DNA of 37,660 bases, from contig CAZYQC010000030.1 of NCBI GenBank assembly GCA_964649815.1, positions 1 to 37,660 of the forward strand. Reading direction: 5' to 3'. The stretch is from G013214665 sp964649815. Its GTDB lineage: Bacteria > Pseudomonadota > Alphaproteobacteria > Rhodobacterales > Rhodobacteraceae. The translations under genes were made by a program, and so were the position numbers. This document shows, one piece after another, positions 32,358 through 37,660 of this stretch. The notes under the pieces are model-generated. The model saw nothing but the letters and a program-made list of their open reading frames with translations. It was not told where the DNA came from and ran no database searches. The first letter of the stretch is position 1, and every line of letters begins with the position of its first letter.

Positions 32358-33429
32358 GGGTGCCACCGCCGACGGCCGCGCTGACGCCGGTTGTGCCGGG
32401 GCACGAGGTCGGCAGTTTTTGCGCCACGCGCGCGGCCAGAAAGGCGAAGGCCTGCGCCTCCAGCATGTCTCCGTCAAGGTCGTAATCCTCGACCGCCGCA
32501 ACCGGGCAATCGACGCCAGCAGCGATCATTTTCATCAAGACCGGGTTTTTGCGCCCGCCGCCGGTGACCAGAACCTGCGCAGGCGGTGCGGGACAATGCG
32601 CCATGCCGCCTGCGACAGCCGCAGCGCACATGGCCGTCAGCGTGGCAACCGCATCGGGCGCCGATAGCTCCTTGACCAAACCGATCATGGTTGGAAAATC
32701 GTTTCTATCCAGAGACTTTGGCGGCATTCTTGAGAAATATGGCTCAGCCAAGAACAGCTCTAACGCGCCTGTTTCGACTTGCCCCTGACGGGCCAAAGCG
32801 CCGTCTTGGTCAAAGGGCGCGCCGGTGGTTTGGGTGACGAAATCGTTGATCGGTGCGTTTGCAGGCCCGGTGTCAAACGCCAACAAAGCGCCCGCCTCGG
32901 CCGGGTCAGCGATCCTGGGATCGACCCATGTCAGATTGCCAACCCCGCCCAGGTTCAAAAACGCAACGGGCGTGTCGAACTTTAACATCCGGGCAAGCGC
33001 GTGGTGGTAAAAAGGCGCAAGCGGCGCCCCCTCACCGCCAAGGGCCACGTCCGCCGTTCGGAAATCCCAGGCCACAGGCGTGTCCAGCGCCAGAGCAAGC
33101 GCCGCCCCATCCCCCACCTGAAGCGTGCCTTGCGCGCGTGGGGCATGCGCCAGCGTTTGCCCGTGAAAGCCGATCAGATCGATCTTTTCAAACCCGGCCA
33201 AGACCTCTTGGTGCGCGGCTTGAACAACGGCGGCGGCGGCGTCGACTTTGGGGCCTTGCCACGCGCCCAAAGCTGCGCGGATCACACTGCGTTCCTCATC
33301 GCTGTAGGCGCGATAAGCGGTTTCTCCGAACGCCAGAACGCGCGTGCCATCCGTTTCCAAAACAGCCGCATCCACCCCATCCAGCGAGGTTCCACTCATG
33401 GCACCTAAAACACGCATTGGTTTGACCAT
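32323..33429 (-). CDS. anmK: Anhydro-N-acetylmuramic acid kinase
   Basis: AnmK phosphorylates and opens 1,6-anhydro-MurNAc during peptidoglycan recycling. The 368-residue protein has the ATP-binding start GAMSGTSLDGVDAAVLETDG (about 9-28). It then has DLIGFHGQTLAHAP, the catalytic FDTGPANAPINDFV and the adenosine-site LVTGGGRKNP. The length is typical. Start choice is between 33429 and an internal Met four residues later. It is convergent with the desaturase gene and divergent from tyrS. No other recycling gene is in the window. Confidence 0.95.
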   Translation of the reverse strand: MVKPMRVLGAMSGTSLDGVDAAVLETDGTRVLAFGETAYRAYSDEERSVIRAALGAWQGPKVDAAAAVVQAAHQEVLAGFEKIDLIGFHGQTLAHAPRAQGTLQVGDGAALALALDTPVAWDFRTADVALGGEGAPLAPFYHHALARMLKFDTPVAFLNLGGVGNLTWVDPRIADPAEAGALLAFDTGPANAPINDFVTQTTGAPFDQDGALARQGQVETGALELFLAEPYFSRMPPKSLDRNDFPTMIGLVKELSAPDAVATLTAMCAAAVAGGMAHCPAPPAQVLVTGGGRKNPVLMKMIAAGVDCPVAAVEDYDLDGDMLEAQAFAFLAARVAQKLPTSCPGTTGVSAAVGGGTLSVPDGPRNRG

Positions 33430-33506
33430 CTCGGCTGCTCTTTTCCTTTTTGAACCACACGCCTATAGAAGCCCCGGCAATGCGCCAAGGACAAGAGGCT
33501 GATGGC

Positions 33507-34757
33507 ATGACCTTTCACCCAAAATCAGAGTTTCTGCACGTAATGCAATCGCGCGGGTTTCTCGCCGACTGCACCGATTTGCAGGCGTTGGACGACAAAC
33601 TCATGGAAGGTCCGCAGACCGCATATATCGGCTATGACGCGACGGCGGCCTCGCTGCATGTCGGCCACCAGATGAACATCATGGTGCTGCGCTGGTTCCA
33701 GAAAACCGGGCATCGGCCAATCACGTTGATGGGCGGCGGGACAACAAAGGTTGGCGATCCGTCCTTCCGCAGCGACGAACGCCCGCTGTTGGACGCAGCC
33801 GCCATCGACGGCAATATCGACCGGATGAAAGCGGCCTTTGCGAGCTTTCTTGAGTATGGCGACGGGCCGACCGATGCCATCATGTTGAACAACGCGGCCT
33901 GGCTGGATGGGCTCAAATACCTGGATTTCCTGCGGGACATTGGGCGGCACTTTTCGGTGAACCGGATGCTCAGCTTTGAATCGGTCAAATCGCGTCTGGA
34001 TCGAGAGCAATCGCTGTCCTTTCTGGAGTTCAACTACATGATCCTCCAGGCCTATGACTTTCTTGAACTGAACCGGCGCGAGGGCTGTATCCTGCAGATG
34101 GGCGGCTCGGACCAGTGGGGCAATATCGTTAACGGGATCGACCTCACCCGGCGTGTTTTGGAGACCGAGATCTACGGCCTTACCACGCCTCTTTTGACCA
34201 CGTCTGACGGGCGCAAAATGGGCAAGAGCCAAAGCGGAGCCGTCTGGCTGAATGGCGACATGCTCTCGCCCTACGAATATTGGCAATTCTGGCGGAACAC
34301 GACAGATGCCGACGTGGGCCGTTTCCTAAAGCTTTTTACCGAGCTGCCAATCGACGAATGCGACCGCCTGGGCGCGCTGGAAGGCTCAGAGATCAACGAA
34401 GCCAAAGCGTTGTTGGCGAGCGAAGTGACAGCGCTTTTGCATGGGCGGGAGGCTGCAGACGCAGCCGCCGCGACGGCGCGGGAAGTCTTTGAGAAAGGCG
34501 GCGTTGGCGACGACCTGCCGACGCTCACCCTCAGTGCGGAAGACGTCGGCGACGGGATTTCGGCCACACAGCTTTTTGTGCGCTCGGGCCTCGCGAAATC
34601 GGGCAAGGATGCCAAGCGCCTGATCATGGAAGGCGGCGCGCGGGTTGACGACGCCCCGGTGAGCGAGCCGGGCAAGATTTTTGACGCCGCCGCGCTGAGC
34701 GCACCGGTCAAATTGACCGCAGGCAAAAAGCGTCACGCCCTGGTTGTTCTGAACTAA
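33507..34757 (+). CDS. tyrS: Tyrosyl-tRNA synthetase
   Basis: A class I synthetase of 416 residues. The HIGH-type motif is HVGH at 51-54 and the KMSKS motif is KMGKS at 237-241. The tyrosine pocket includes GYDATAASLHVGH and MGGSDQWGNI. An S4 RNA-binding domain forms the C terminus (FVRSGLAKSGKDAKRLIMEGGARVDD). The start at 33507 has a GAGG ribosome site and gives the usual family N terminus; a frame reaching 33450 would add 19 residues without support. A weak promoter candidate, TATAGA at 33464, lies upstream. Confidence 0.97.
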   Translation: MTFHPKSEFLHVMQSRGFLADCTDLQALDDKLMEGPQTAYIGYDATAASLHVGHQMNIMVLRWFQKTGHRPITLMGGGTTKVGDPSFRSDERPLLDAAAIDGNIDRMKAAFASFLEYGDGPTDAIMLNNAAWLDGLKYLDFLRDIGRHFSVNRMLSFESVKSRLDREQSLSFLEFNYMILQAYDFLELNRREGCILQMGGSDQWGNIVNGIDLTRRVLETEIYGLTTPLLTTSDGRKMGKSQSGAVWLNGDMLSPYEYWQFWRNTTDADVGRFLKLFTELPIDECDRLGALEGSEINEAKALLASEVTALLHGREAADAAAATAREVFEKGGVGDDLPTLTLSAEDVGDGISATQLFVRSGLAKSGKDAKRLIMEGGARVDDAPVSEPGKIFDAAALSAPVKLTAGKKRHALVVLN

Positions 34758-34808
34758 AGCCCCAGCCGCCTATCAGCGGTTGGAGCCACGCATTTCAGTG
34801 CGCTTTTT

Positions 34809-34826
34809 CTGTCCCCGCGGGGACAG
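34809..34826. repeat. Perfect 18-bp palindrome after tyrS
   Basis: CTGTCCCCGCGGGGACAG is a perfect 18-bp inverted repeat with no loop, 51 bases past the tyrS stop. A T5 run lies directly before it, after a short CGCA/TGCG stem at about 34792-34802. The palindrome could be a dimeric protein binding site or part of a composite terminator. Confidence 0.6.
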
Positions 34827-34883
34827 GTCTGAAAACAAAGAGCTTTTGTGTTAACAAGGTCTTACCGGGCCGCATGAATGGTG

Positions 34884-34908
34884 GCCCCTCACCCAATCGG
34901 TGAGGGGC
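34884..34908. terminator. Strong hairpin between tyrS and yjhX
   Basis: GCCCCTCACC (34884-34893) and GGTGAGGGGC (34899-34908) form a perfect 10-bp stem with loop CAATC. An outer pairing between CGGGCC (34866) and GGCCCG (34916) may extend it. It lies 16 bases past the yjhX stop and 126 past the tyrS stop. T runs are short on both sides, so termination is likely but not certain. The rest of the 34758-34924 gap holds no gene that I can see. Confidence 0.5.
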
Positions 34909-34924
34909 GTTTGAGGGCCCGTGA

Positions 34925-35182
34925 TCAACGTTGGTTCAGCTGGGATCGGACCGATTGGATGCCCAACCGGGTCACCCGATACGGGCCGCCACCGGTGGAC
35001 CGAATAAGTCGTCGCCGTTTCATCCGCTCGACCAATGACAAAGTGCAGTCCGACAGGACAAAACCTTCGCGCGTAAAGCAGGTCGCTGACACCAATTTGC
35101 CGTTTGGCGTGCGTTCAAATTGGATAGACCCGCCCAAAGCCAGCACGTGCAAGACGCGCTGTTCTTGTTTCGAAATGTTCAT
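34925..35182 (-). CDS. yjhX: YjhX / TopAI family toxin homologue
   Basis: The product from 35182 is 85 residues, the same length as E. coli YjhX. It shares the start NISKQEQRVLHVLALGG, the block CFTREGFVLSDCTLSLVERM and the end PYRVTRLGIQSVRSQL with it. In E. coli YjhX was described as a toxin that inhibits topoisomerase I (TopAI) and is countered by YjhQ, a GNAT protein. No GNAT gene is next to this copy. An ATG seven codons upstream (35203) is possible but would place the start before the natural family N terminus. The leader contains a short ORF and two hairpins, and the ribosome site (GAGACATTC) can pair with that ORF. Confidence 0.88.
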   Translation of the reverse strand: MNISKQEQRVLHVLALGGSIQFERTPNGKLVSATCFTREGFVLSDCTLSLVERMKRRRLIRSTGGGPYRVTRLGIQSVRSQLNQR

Positions 35183-35210
35183 GAATGTCTCAGAGTTAGC
35201 CACAGAGGTG

Positions 35211-35239
35211 CAGACAACCGGCGCGCGCGCGGTTGTCTG
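35211..35239 (-). promoter_or_regulatory. 10-bp hairpin upstream of the yjhX ribosome site
   Basis: CAGACAACCG (35239-35230 read on the minus strand) and CGGTTGTCTG (35220-35211) pair perfectly around a nine-base GC-alternating loop. The hairpin ends 28 bases before the yjhX start codon and would be very stable in RNA. Confidence 0.7.
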
Positions 35240-35248
35240 GCTGGCGTG

Positions 35249-35267
35249 GGTCCTACACGTCAGGACC
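35249..35267 (-). promoter_or_regulatory. Hairpin right after the yjhX leader ORF
   Basis: GGTCCT (35267-35262) and AGGACC (35254-35249) form a 6-bp stem with loop GACGTGT. It starts two bases after the leader ORF stop codon, so a ribosome finishing the leader would cover and open it. Confidence 0.55.
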
Positions 35268-35269
35268 GT

Positions 35270-35293
35270 TTAGATGAGCACCTGCTCTGACAT
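35270..35293 (-). CDS. Putative 7-residue leader peptide of yjhX
   Basis: On the minus strand ATG at 35293 opens a seven-codon ORF (MSEQVLI, then TAA). GGAGAG at 35302-35297, five bases before the ATG measured from the GGAG core, is a clear ribosome site. The ORF is far too short for routine gene finding. E. coli topAI (yjhX) is reported to be controlled by a leader ORF, toiL, so a leader peptide here has a precedent. The start region of the ORF, AUGUCAGAG, is complementary to the yjhX ribosome site, apart from a two-base bulge. Confidence 0.5.
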   Translation of the reverse strand: MSEQVLI

Positions 35294-35415
35294 AAACTCT
35301 CCGGTCAGGCGGCAAAGCGTGCGGCCCGATGGTTCAGGGGTTTACGCCCTGTGCCTTTGTAGTCAAGCGTGATGTGCAGAGCCGACGGGCTTTGAGGCGG
35401 CCCGTAACGCAGATC

Positions 35416-35898
35416 TTATGCGCAACACCTGCCTGTGGCGGGCTCTGATGCTTTGCTGGGGCCTCGTGGCGCGGCCCGGGCAGCCATTCCGCGCTCTAAC
35501 GCTTTGCAAGCGGCAAAGACCTCGCCCAAATGCACGTGAACCGCGCCGTTTTGGGCAACAGGCGCGTTTACGGCAAAGACCCGCAGACCCCTGTCATACG
35601 TCCCTACCTCAGCGCGCAAGGGCGCCTGGGCCAGTTGTGGCAGGGCCTTTAGACTGCGCGCGGCGATGTCGATGACCTTTTGCACAGTCATATAGGCGCC
35701 GCCGTTGCCTTCGAAGAGCTGAAAATACACCTCCGAGCCGCGCGAGATCTGACCACCGCAATCGATCCCTTTCCAATCCACAAACCGGAATTCGGTCAGG
35801 TGATAGCCGCCGGCCATTGGGCCGTTTTGGGTTTCAAAGACGACCGGACGCATCGGGTCTAAGGTCGACATGGCGGACAGGAATTCGGACAGGGTCAT
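35416..35898 (-). CDS. DUF6428 family protein
   Basis: The 160-residue product matches the small DUF6428 family often found beside ArsR genes. It has TLSEFLSAM at the start, GYHLTEFRFVDWKGIDCGGQ (about 31-50) and an AVNAPVAQNGAVHVHLGEVFAACKAL block. It ends GRCCA, with an adjacent Cys pair that could bind a thiophilic metalloid. Function is unknown. An AAAGG ribosome site precedes the ATG. It is divergent from arsR, and both promoters carry the same inverted repeat. The frame stays open for another 36 codons after its TAA, to a TGA at 35305. Confidence 0.83.
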   Translation of the reverse strand: MTLSEFLSAMSTLDPMRPVVFETQNGPMAGGYHLTEFRFVDWKGIDCGGQISRGSEVYFQLFEGNGGAYMTVQKVIDIAARSLKALPQLAQAPLRAEVGTYDRGLRVFAVNAPVAQNGAVHVHLGEVFAACKALERGMAARAAPRGPSKASEPATGRCCA

Positions 35899-35907
35899 GG
35901 CAGCACC

Positions 35908-35958
35908 TTTAATTTCAAGACATGTTGAAATATAATTCGAGAGCGCGCATCATTTCAA
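35908..35958. promoter_or_regulatory. Divergent promoters of arsR and the DUF6428 gene
   Basis: Plus strand: TTTAAT (35908), 17 bp, TATAAT (35931-35936), for arsR. Minus strand: TTGAAA (35958-35953), 17 bp, TTATAT (35935-35930), for DUF6428. The two -10 boxes overlap, and the minus -35 box is one half of operator 2, so a bound regulator should block both directions. Confidence 0.65.
35912..35931. promoter_or_regulatory. ArsR-type operator 1
   Basis: ATTTCAA (35912-35918), six bases, TTGAAAT (35925-35931) is an inverted repeat. It lies between the -35-like TTTAAT (35908-35913) and the perfect -10 TATAAT (35931-35936) of the arsR promoter. The same half-sites recur in operator 2. Confidence 0.8.
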
Positions 35959-35971
35959 TAGGTCTTGAAAT
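35952..35971. promoter_or_regulatory. ArsR-type operator 2
   Basis: ATTTCAA (35952-35958), six bases, TTGAAAT (35965-35971), ending at the arsR start codon. It begins exactly 40 bp after operator 1, about four helical turns, so both sites face the same side of the DNA. Confidence 0.8.
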
Positions 35972-36280
35972 ATGAATGAAGACAACGCCGCCCTGCTCTT
36001 TCAAACGCTGGCCAACCCGGACCGGTTGCGCATCATCCGTCTTTTGGTCAGCGCGGCGCCGGACGGCAAAATCGCGGGCGAGATTGCGACAGGGATTGGC
36101 GCCTCGCCTTCGCGCGCCTCGTTCCACCTGGCCGCATTGACCGAGGCAGGCGTTCTGACATGCACCCGCCAGTCACGCAGCCTGCGGTACACTGTCAATT
36201 TTCAGGTTTTGGGCGGCTTGATCGGGTTCTTTTTGCGCGATTGCTGCGACAACAACCCGACGATGCGGGCCTGCTGTTAG
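35972..36280 (+). CDS. ArsR family repressor with C-terminal Cys pairs
   Basis: The 102-residue protein has the ArsR winged helix (LFQTLANPDRLRIIRLLV, then the recognition region SPSRASFHLAALTEAGVLTCTR). The tail carries two Cys pairs, in RDCCDNN and at the very end ACC, a likely metalloid site. This tail placement resembles the atypical arsenite-sensing ArsR proteins rather than the helix-3 site of the classic plasmid ArsR. Two operators at its own promoter imply self-repression and repression of the DUF6428 gene. No arsenic pump or reductase gene follows; a terminator comes next. Confidence 0.92.
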   Translation: MNEDNAALLFQTLANPDRLRIIRLLVSAAPDGKIAGEIATGIGASPSRASFHLAALTEAGVLTCTRQSRSLRYTVNFQVLGGLIGFFLRDCCDNNPTMRACC

Positions 36281-36302
36281 ATCCGCCCACGCCTAAGGCA
36301 CC

Positions 36303-36335
36303 AAAAAACCCCACCGCCGCAGGGGCGATGGGGTT
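36303..36335 (-). terminator. Terminator of tig, shared with arsR
   Basis: AACCCCA/TGGGGTT plus an inner CGCC/GGCG stem with one mismatch is followed on the minus strand by a run of six T. It starts 30 bases past the tig stop. On the plus strand it lies about 25 bases past the arsR stop with a weaker T tail. Confidence 0.85.
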
Positions 36336-36365
36336 CTCATTACAACCAAAACGCAGGTGGTGCGC

Positions 36366-37660
36366 TTAGCTGTCGTCTTCTTCCAGAGCTTCGACAGCTT
36401 TTTGAAGGTCGTCTTTGGACACGTCCTTGTCCGTGACGCTGGCGCCTTCAAGGATGTGATCCACGACTTTGTCTTCGAAAAGAGGCGCGCGCAGCTGCTG
36501 CTGCATCTGCGCATTCTGCTGAACGAATTCAAAGAACTGGCGTTCCTGACCCGGATACTGACGCGCCTGCGCCATGATGGCCTGGCTCATTTCAGCGTCC
36601 GTGATCTCGACCTCGGCTTTTTGGCCGATTTCGGCCAGCAAGAGGCCCAGACGCACGCGGCGCTCGGCAAGCTTGGTGTGCTCGTCATTCGGCTCGATCT
36701 CGTCGTGGTCGTGGCCTGTGTCTTCTGGATTGTCCTCGTGGTACAGCTGATGCGCGATTTGCTTTGCCTCAGCCTCGACCAGTGATGGCGGCAAATCGAA
36801 GGACACAACTGAATCCAGTTGATCAAGCAAGGCGCGTTTGACAACGGCGCGCGCTGCCTGGGCATATTCCGCTTCGAGCCGCTCGGAGATCTGGCCCTTC
36901 AATGCGGCCAGGTCTTCGGCACCGAATTTCTTGGCCAGCTCGTCATCGATCTCGGCTGCGACAGGCTCTTTGACCTCTTTGATGGTGCAATCAAAGACAG
37001 CGTCTTTGCCCTTGAGGTTTTCGGCCTGGTAATCTTCTGGGAAGGCCACGTTGACGGCTTTTTCTTCGCCCGCTTTCACACCAACCAATTGGTCTTCGAA
37101 GCCTGGGATAAAGCTGTTGGAGCCCAGGACCAAAGGGTAGTCTTCTGCGCTGCCGCCCTCAAAGGCTTCGCCATCGACCTTGCCCACAAAGTCCATGACC
37201 ACCTGGTCACCGTCTTTGGCCTTAGAGCCCTTTTTGCGCGCTTTGAAATCCTGCGCTGTTTCAGCCAGGTTGCCAAGTGCCTCGTCAACCGCCGCGTCGT
37301 CGGCTTTGACGACCATCCGCTCAAGCGAAACGGTCGAGAGGTCGACCTCGGGGATTTCTGGAAGGGCTTCGTAAGACATCTCCACGTGGACGTCGTCGCC
37401 CTCTTTCCAGTCTTCATTCGTCATCTTGACGTCTGGCTGCATGGCAGGACGGTCGCCGCTGTCTTCGAAATGCTTGGACATCGCGCCATCGACGCTTTCC
37501 TGCATGGCTTCGCCCAGCAAGCGCTGGCCAAACTGCTTTTTCAGCAGCGCCATCGGCACTTTGCCTTTGCGAAAGCCCTTCATTTCGATGTCTGGCTGCG
37601 CCTCGACCAGCTTTTCGTTGACCTTGGCGTCCAGTTCGTCGGCCGTCACTGTGATGGCAT
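36366..37660 (-). CDS. tig: Trigger factor (5' end outside window)
   Basis: Trigger factor binds the ribosome tunnel exit and helps nascent proteins fold. The visible 431 codons include the ribosome-binding segment EMKGFRKGKVPMALLKKQFG. A FKBP-type isomerase domain begins GDQVVMDFVGKVDGEAF and includes GSNSFIPGFEDQLVG. A long helical C-terminal domain ends EDDS. The codons before the internal GTG at 37649 read AITV, as in other trigger factors, so the frame continues past the window edge and the true start lies outside. About 15 to 20 N-terminal residues are missing. The terminator at 36303 ends the gene. Confidence 0.97.
   Translation of the reverse strand, partial: AITVTADELDAKVNEKLVEAQPDIEMKGFRKGKVPMALLKKQFGQRLLGEAMQESVDGAMSKHFEDSGDRPAMQPDVKMTNEDWKEGDDVHVEMSYEALPEIPEVDLSTVSLERMVVKADDAAVDEALGNLAETAQDFKARKKGSKAKDGDQVVMDFVGKVDGEAFEGGSAEDYPLVLGSNSFIPGFEDQLVGVKAGEEKAVNVAFPEDYQAENLKGKDAVFDCTIKEVKEPVAAEIDDELAKKFGAEDLAALKGQISERLEAEYAQAARAVVKRALLDQLDSVVSFDLPPSLVEAEAKQIAHQLYHEDNPEDTGHDHDEIEPNDEHTKLAERRVRLGLLLAEIGQKAEVEITDAEMSQAIMAQARQYPGQERQFFEFVQQNAQMQQQLRAPLFEDKVVDHILEGASVTDKDVSKDDLQKAVEALEEDDS

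Noticed and set aside
34851..34865. TTAA-N7-TTAC resembling a CtrA site
   Set aside because: One half-site is imperfect, it lies between convergent genes rather than at a promoter, and a single such match is expected by chance.
37647..37649. A GTG that could be taken as the start of trigger factor
   Set aside because: The preceding in-frame codons read AITV, as in other trigger factors, and the frame is open to the window end, so this GTG is internal.

Overview
The window reads as ordinary chromosome of an alphaproteobacterium of the order Rhodobacterales (Roseobacter group). The reasons are the high-GC codon use, the prfA-prmC-DUF4167 block, the divergent pepA / lptF-lptG-lptD-surA-pdxA-rsmA block, a Mur-like Fur protein, and close family resemblance of RsmA, TyrS and trigger factor to roseobacter proteins. 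These assignments come from recognising families by eye; no search was run. I see no insertion sequence, prophage, CRISPR array, rRNA or replication origin. Gene density is very high and there is no gene-free stretch above about 300 bases.

Layout. 1-2250: the 5' part of a tRNA-Asn gene leaving the window on the minus strand, an aldose 1-epimerase family gene, a 32-residue small protein gene with a strong ribosome binding site, a TfoX C-terminal-domain protein, and ndk. 2400-5480: an ABC-F ATPase of the YheS type, a MarC membrane protein and a membrane-anchored retropepsin-like protease. 5476-7403 (minus): pepA and holC. 7543-15003 (plus): a tightly packed envelope and ribosome operon, lptF-lptG (LPS export permeases), lptD (outer-membrane LPS translocon), surA-like chaperone, pdxA and rsmA. 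15121-17786 (minus): prfA, prmC and a DUF4167 protein with a structured leader.

17800-21600: a small secreted Cys-containing protein (plus), then a minus-strand cluster of an M20 amidohydrolase, two tandem agmatinase-like ureohydrolases and a DUF1499 protein. 21647-26430: mazG, a sulfotransferase-like gene (minus), a possible small ORF, a nucleoside hydrolase, a GNAT acetyltransferase and selO. 26425-31000: a DMT transporter (minus), a DUF533 protein, a Fur/Mur regulator, a second DMT transporter and enolase. 31045-34757: a DUF985 cupin, a fatty-acid desaturase-like protein, anmK (minus) and tyrS. 34925-37660: a YjhX (TopAI) homologue on the minus strand behind an apparent leader peptide and hairpins, a DUF6428 gene divergent from an ArsR regulator with two matching operators, and trigger factor running off the end.

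The most interesting points are: (1) the yjhX leader, where a 7-codon ORF with its own Shine-Dalgarno can base-pair with the yjhX ribosome binding site and two hairpins lie between; (2) the ArsR/DUF6428 pair with twin operators set 40 bp apart over a divergent promoter; (3) a repeated promoter layout at seven genes that places the predicted transcript start on the start codon, implying leaderless mRNAs; (4) a bulged 17-bp stem in the DUF4167 leader; (5) an uncharacterised guanidino-compound type gene cluster.
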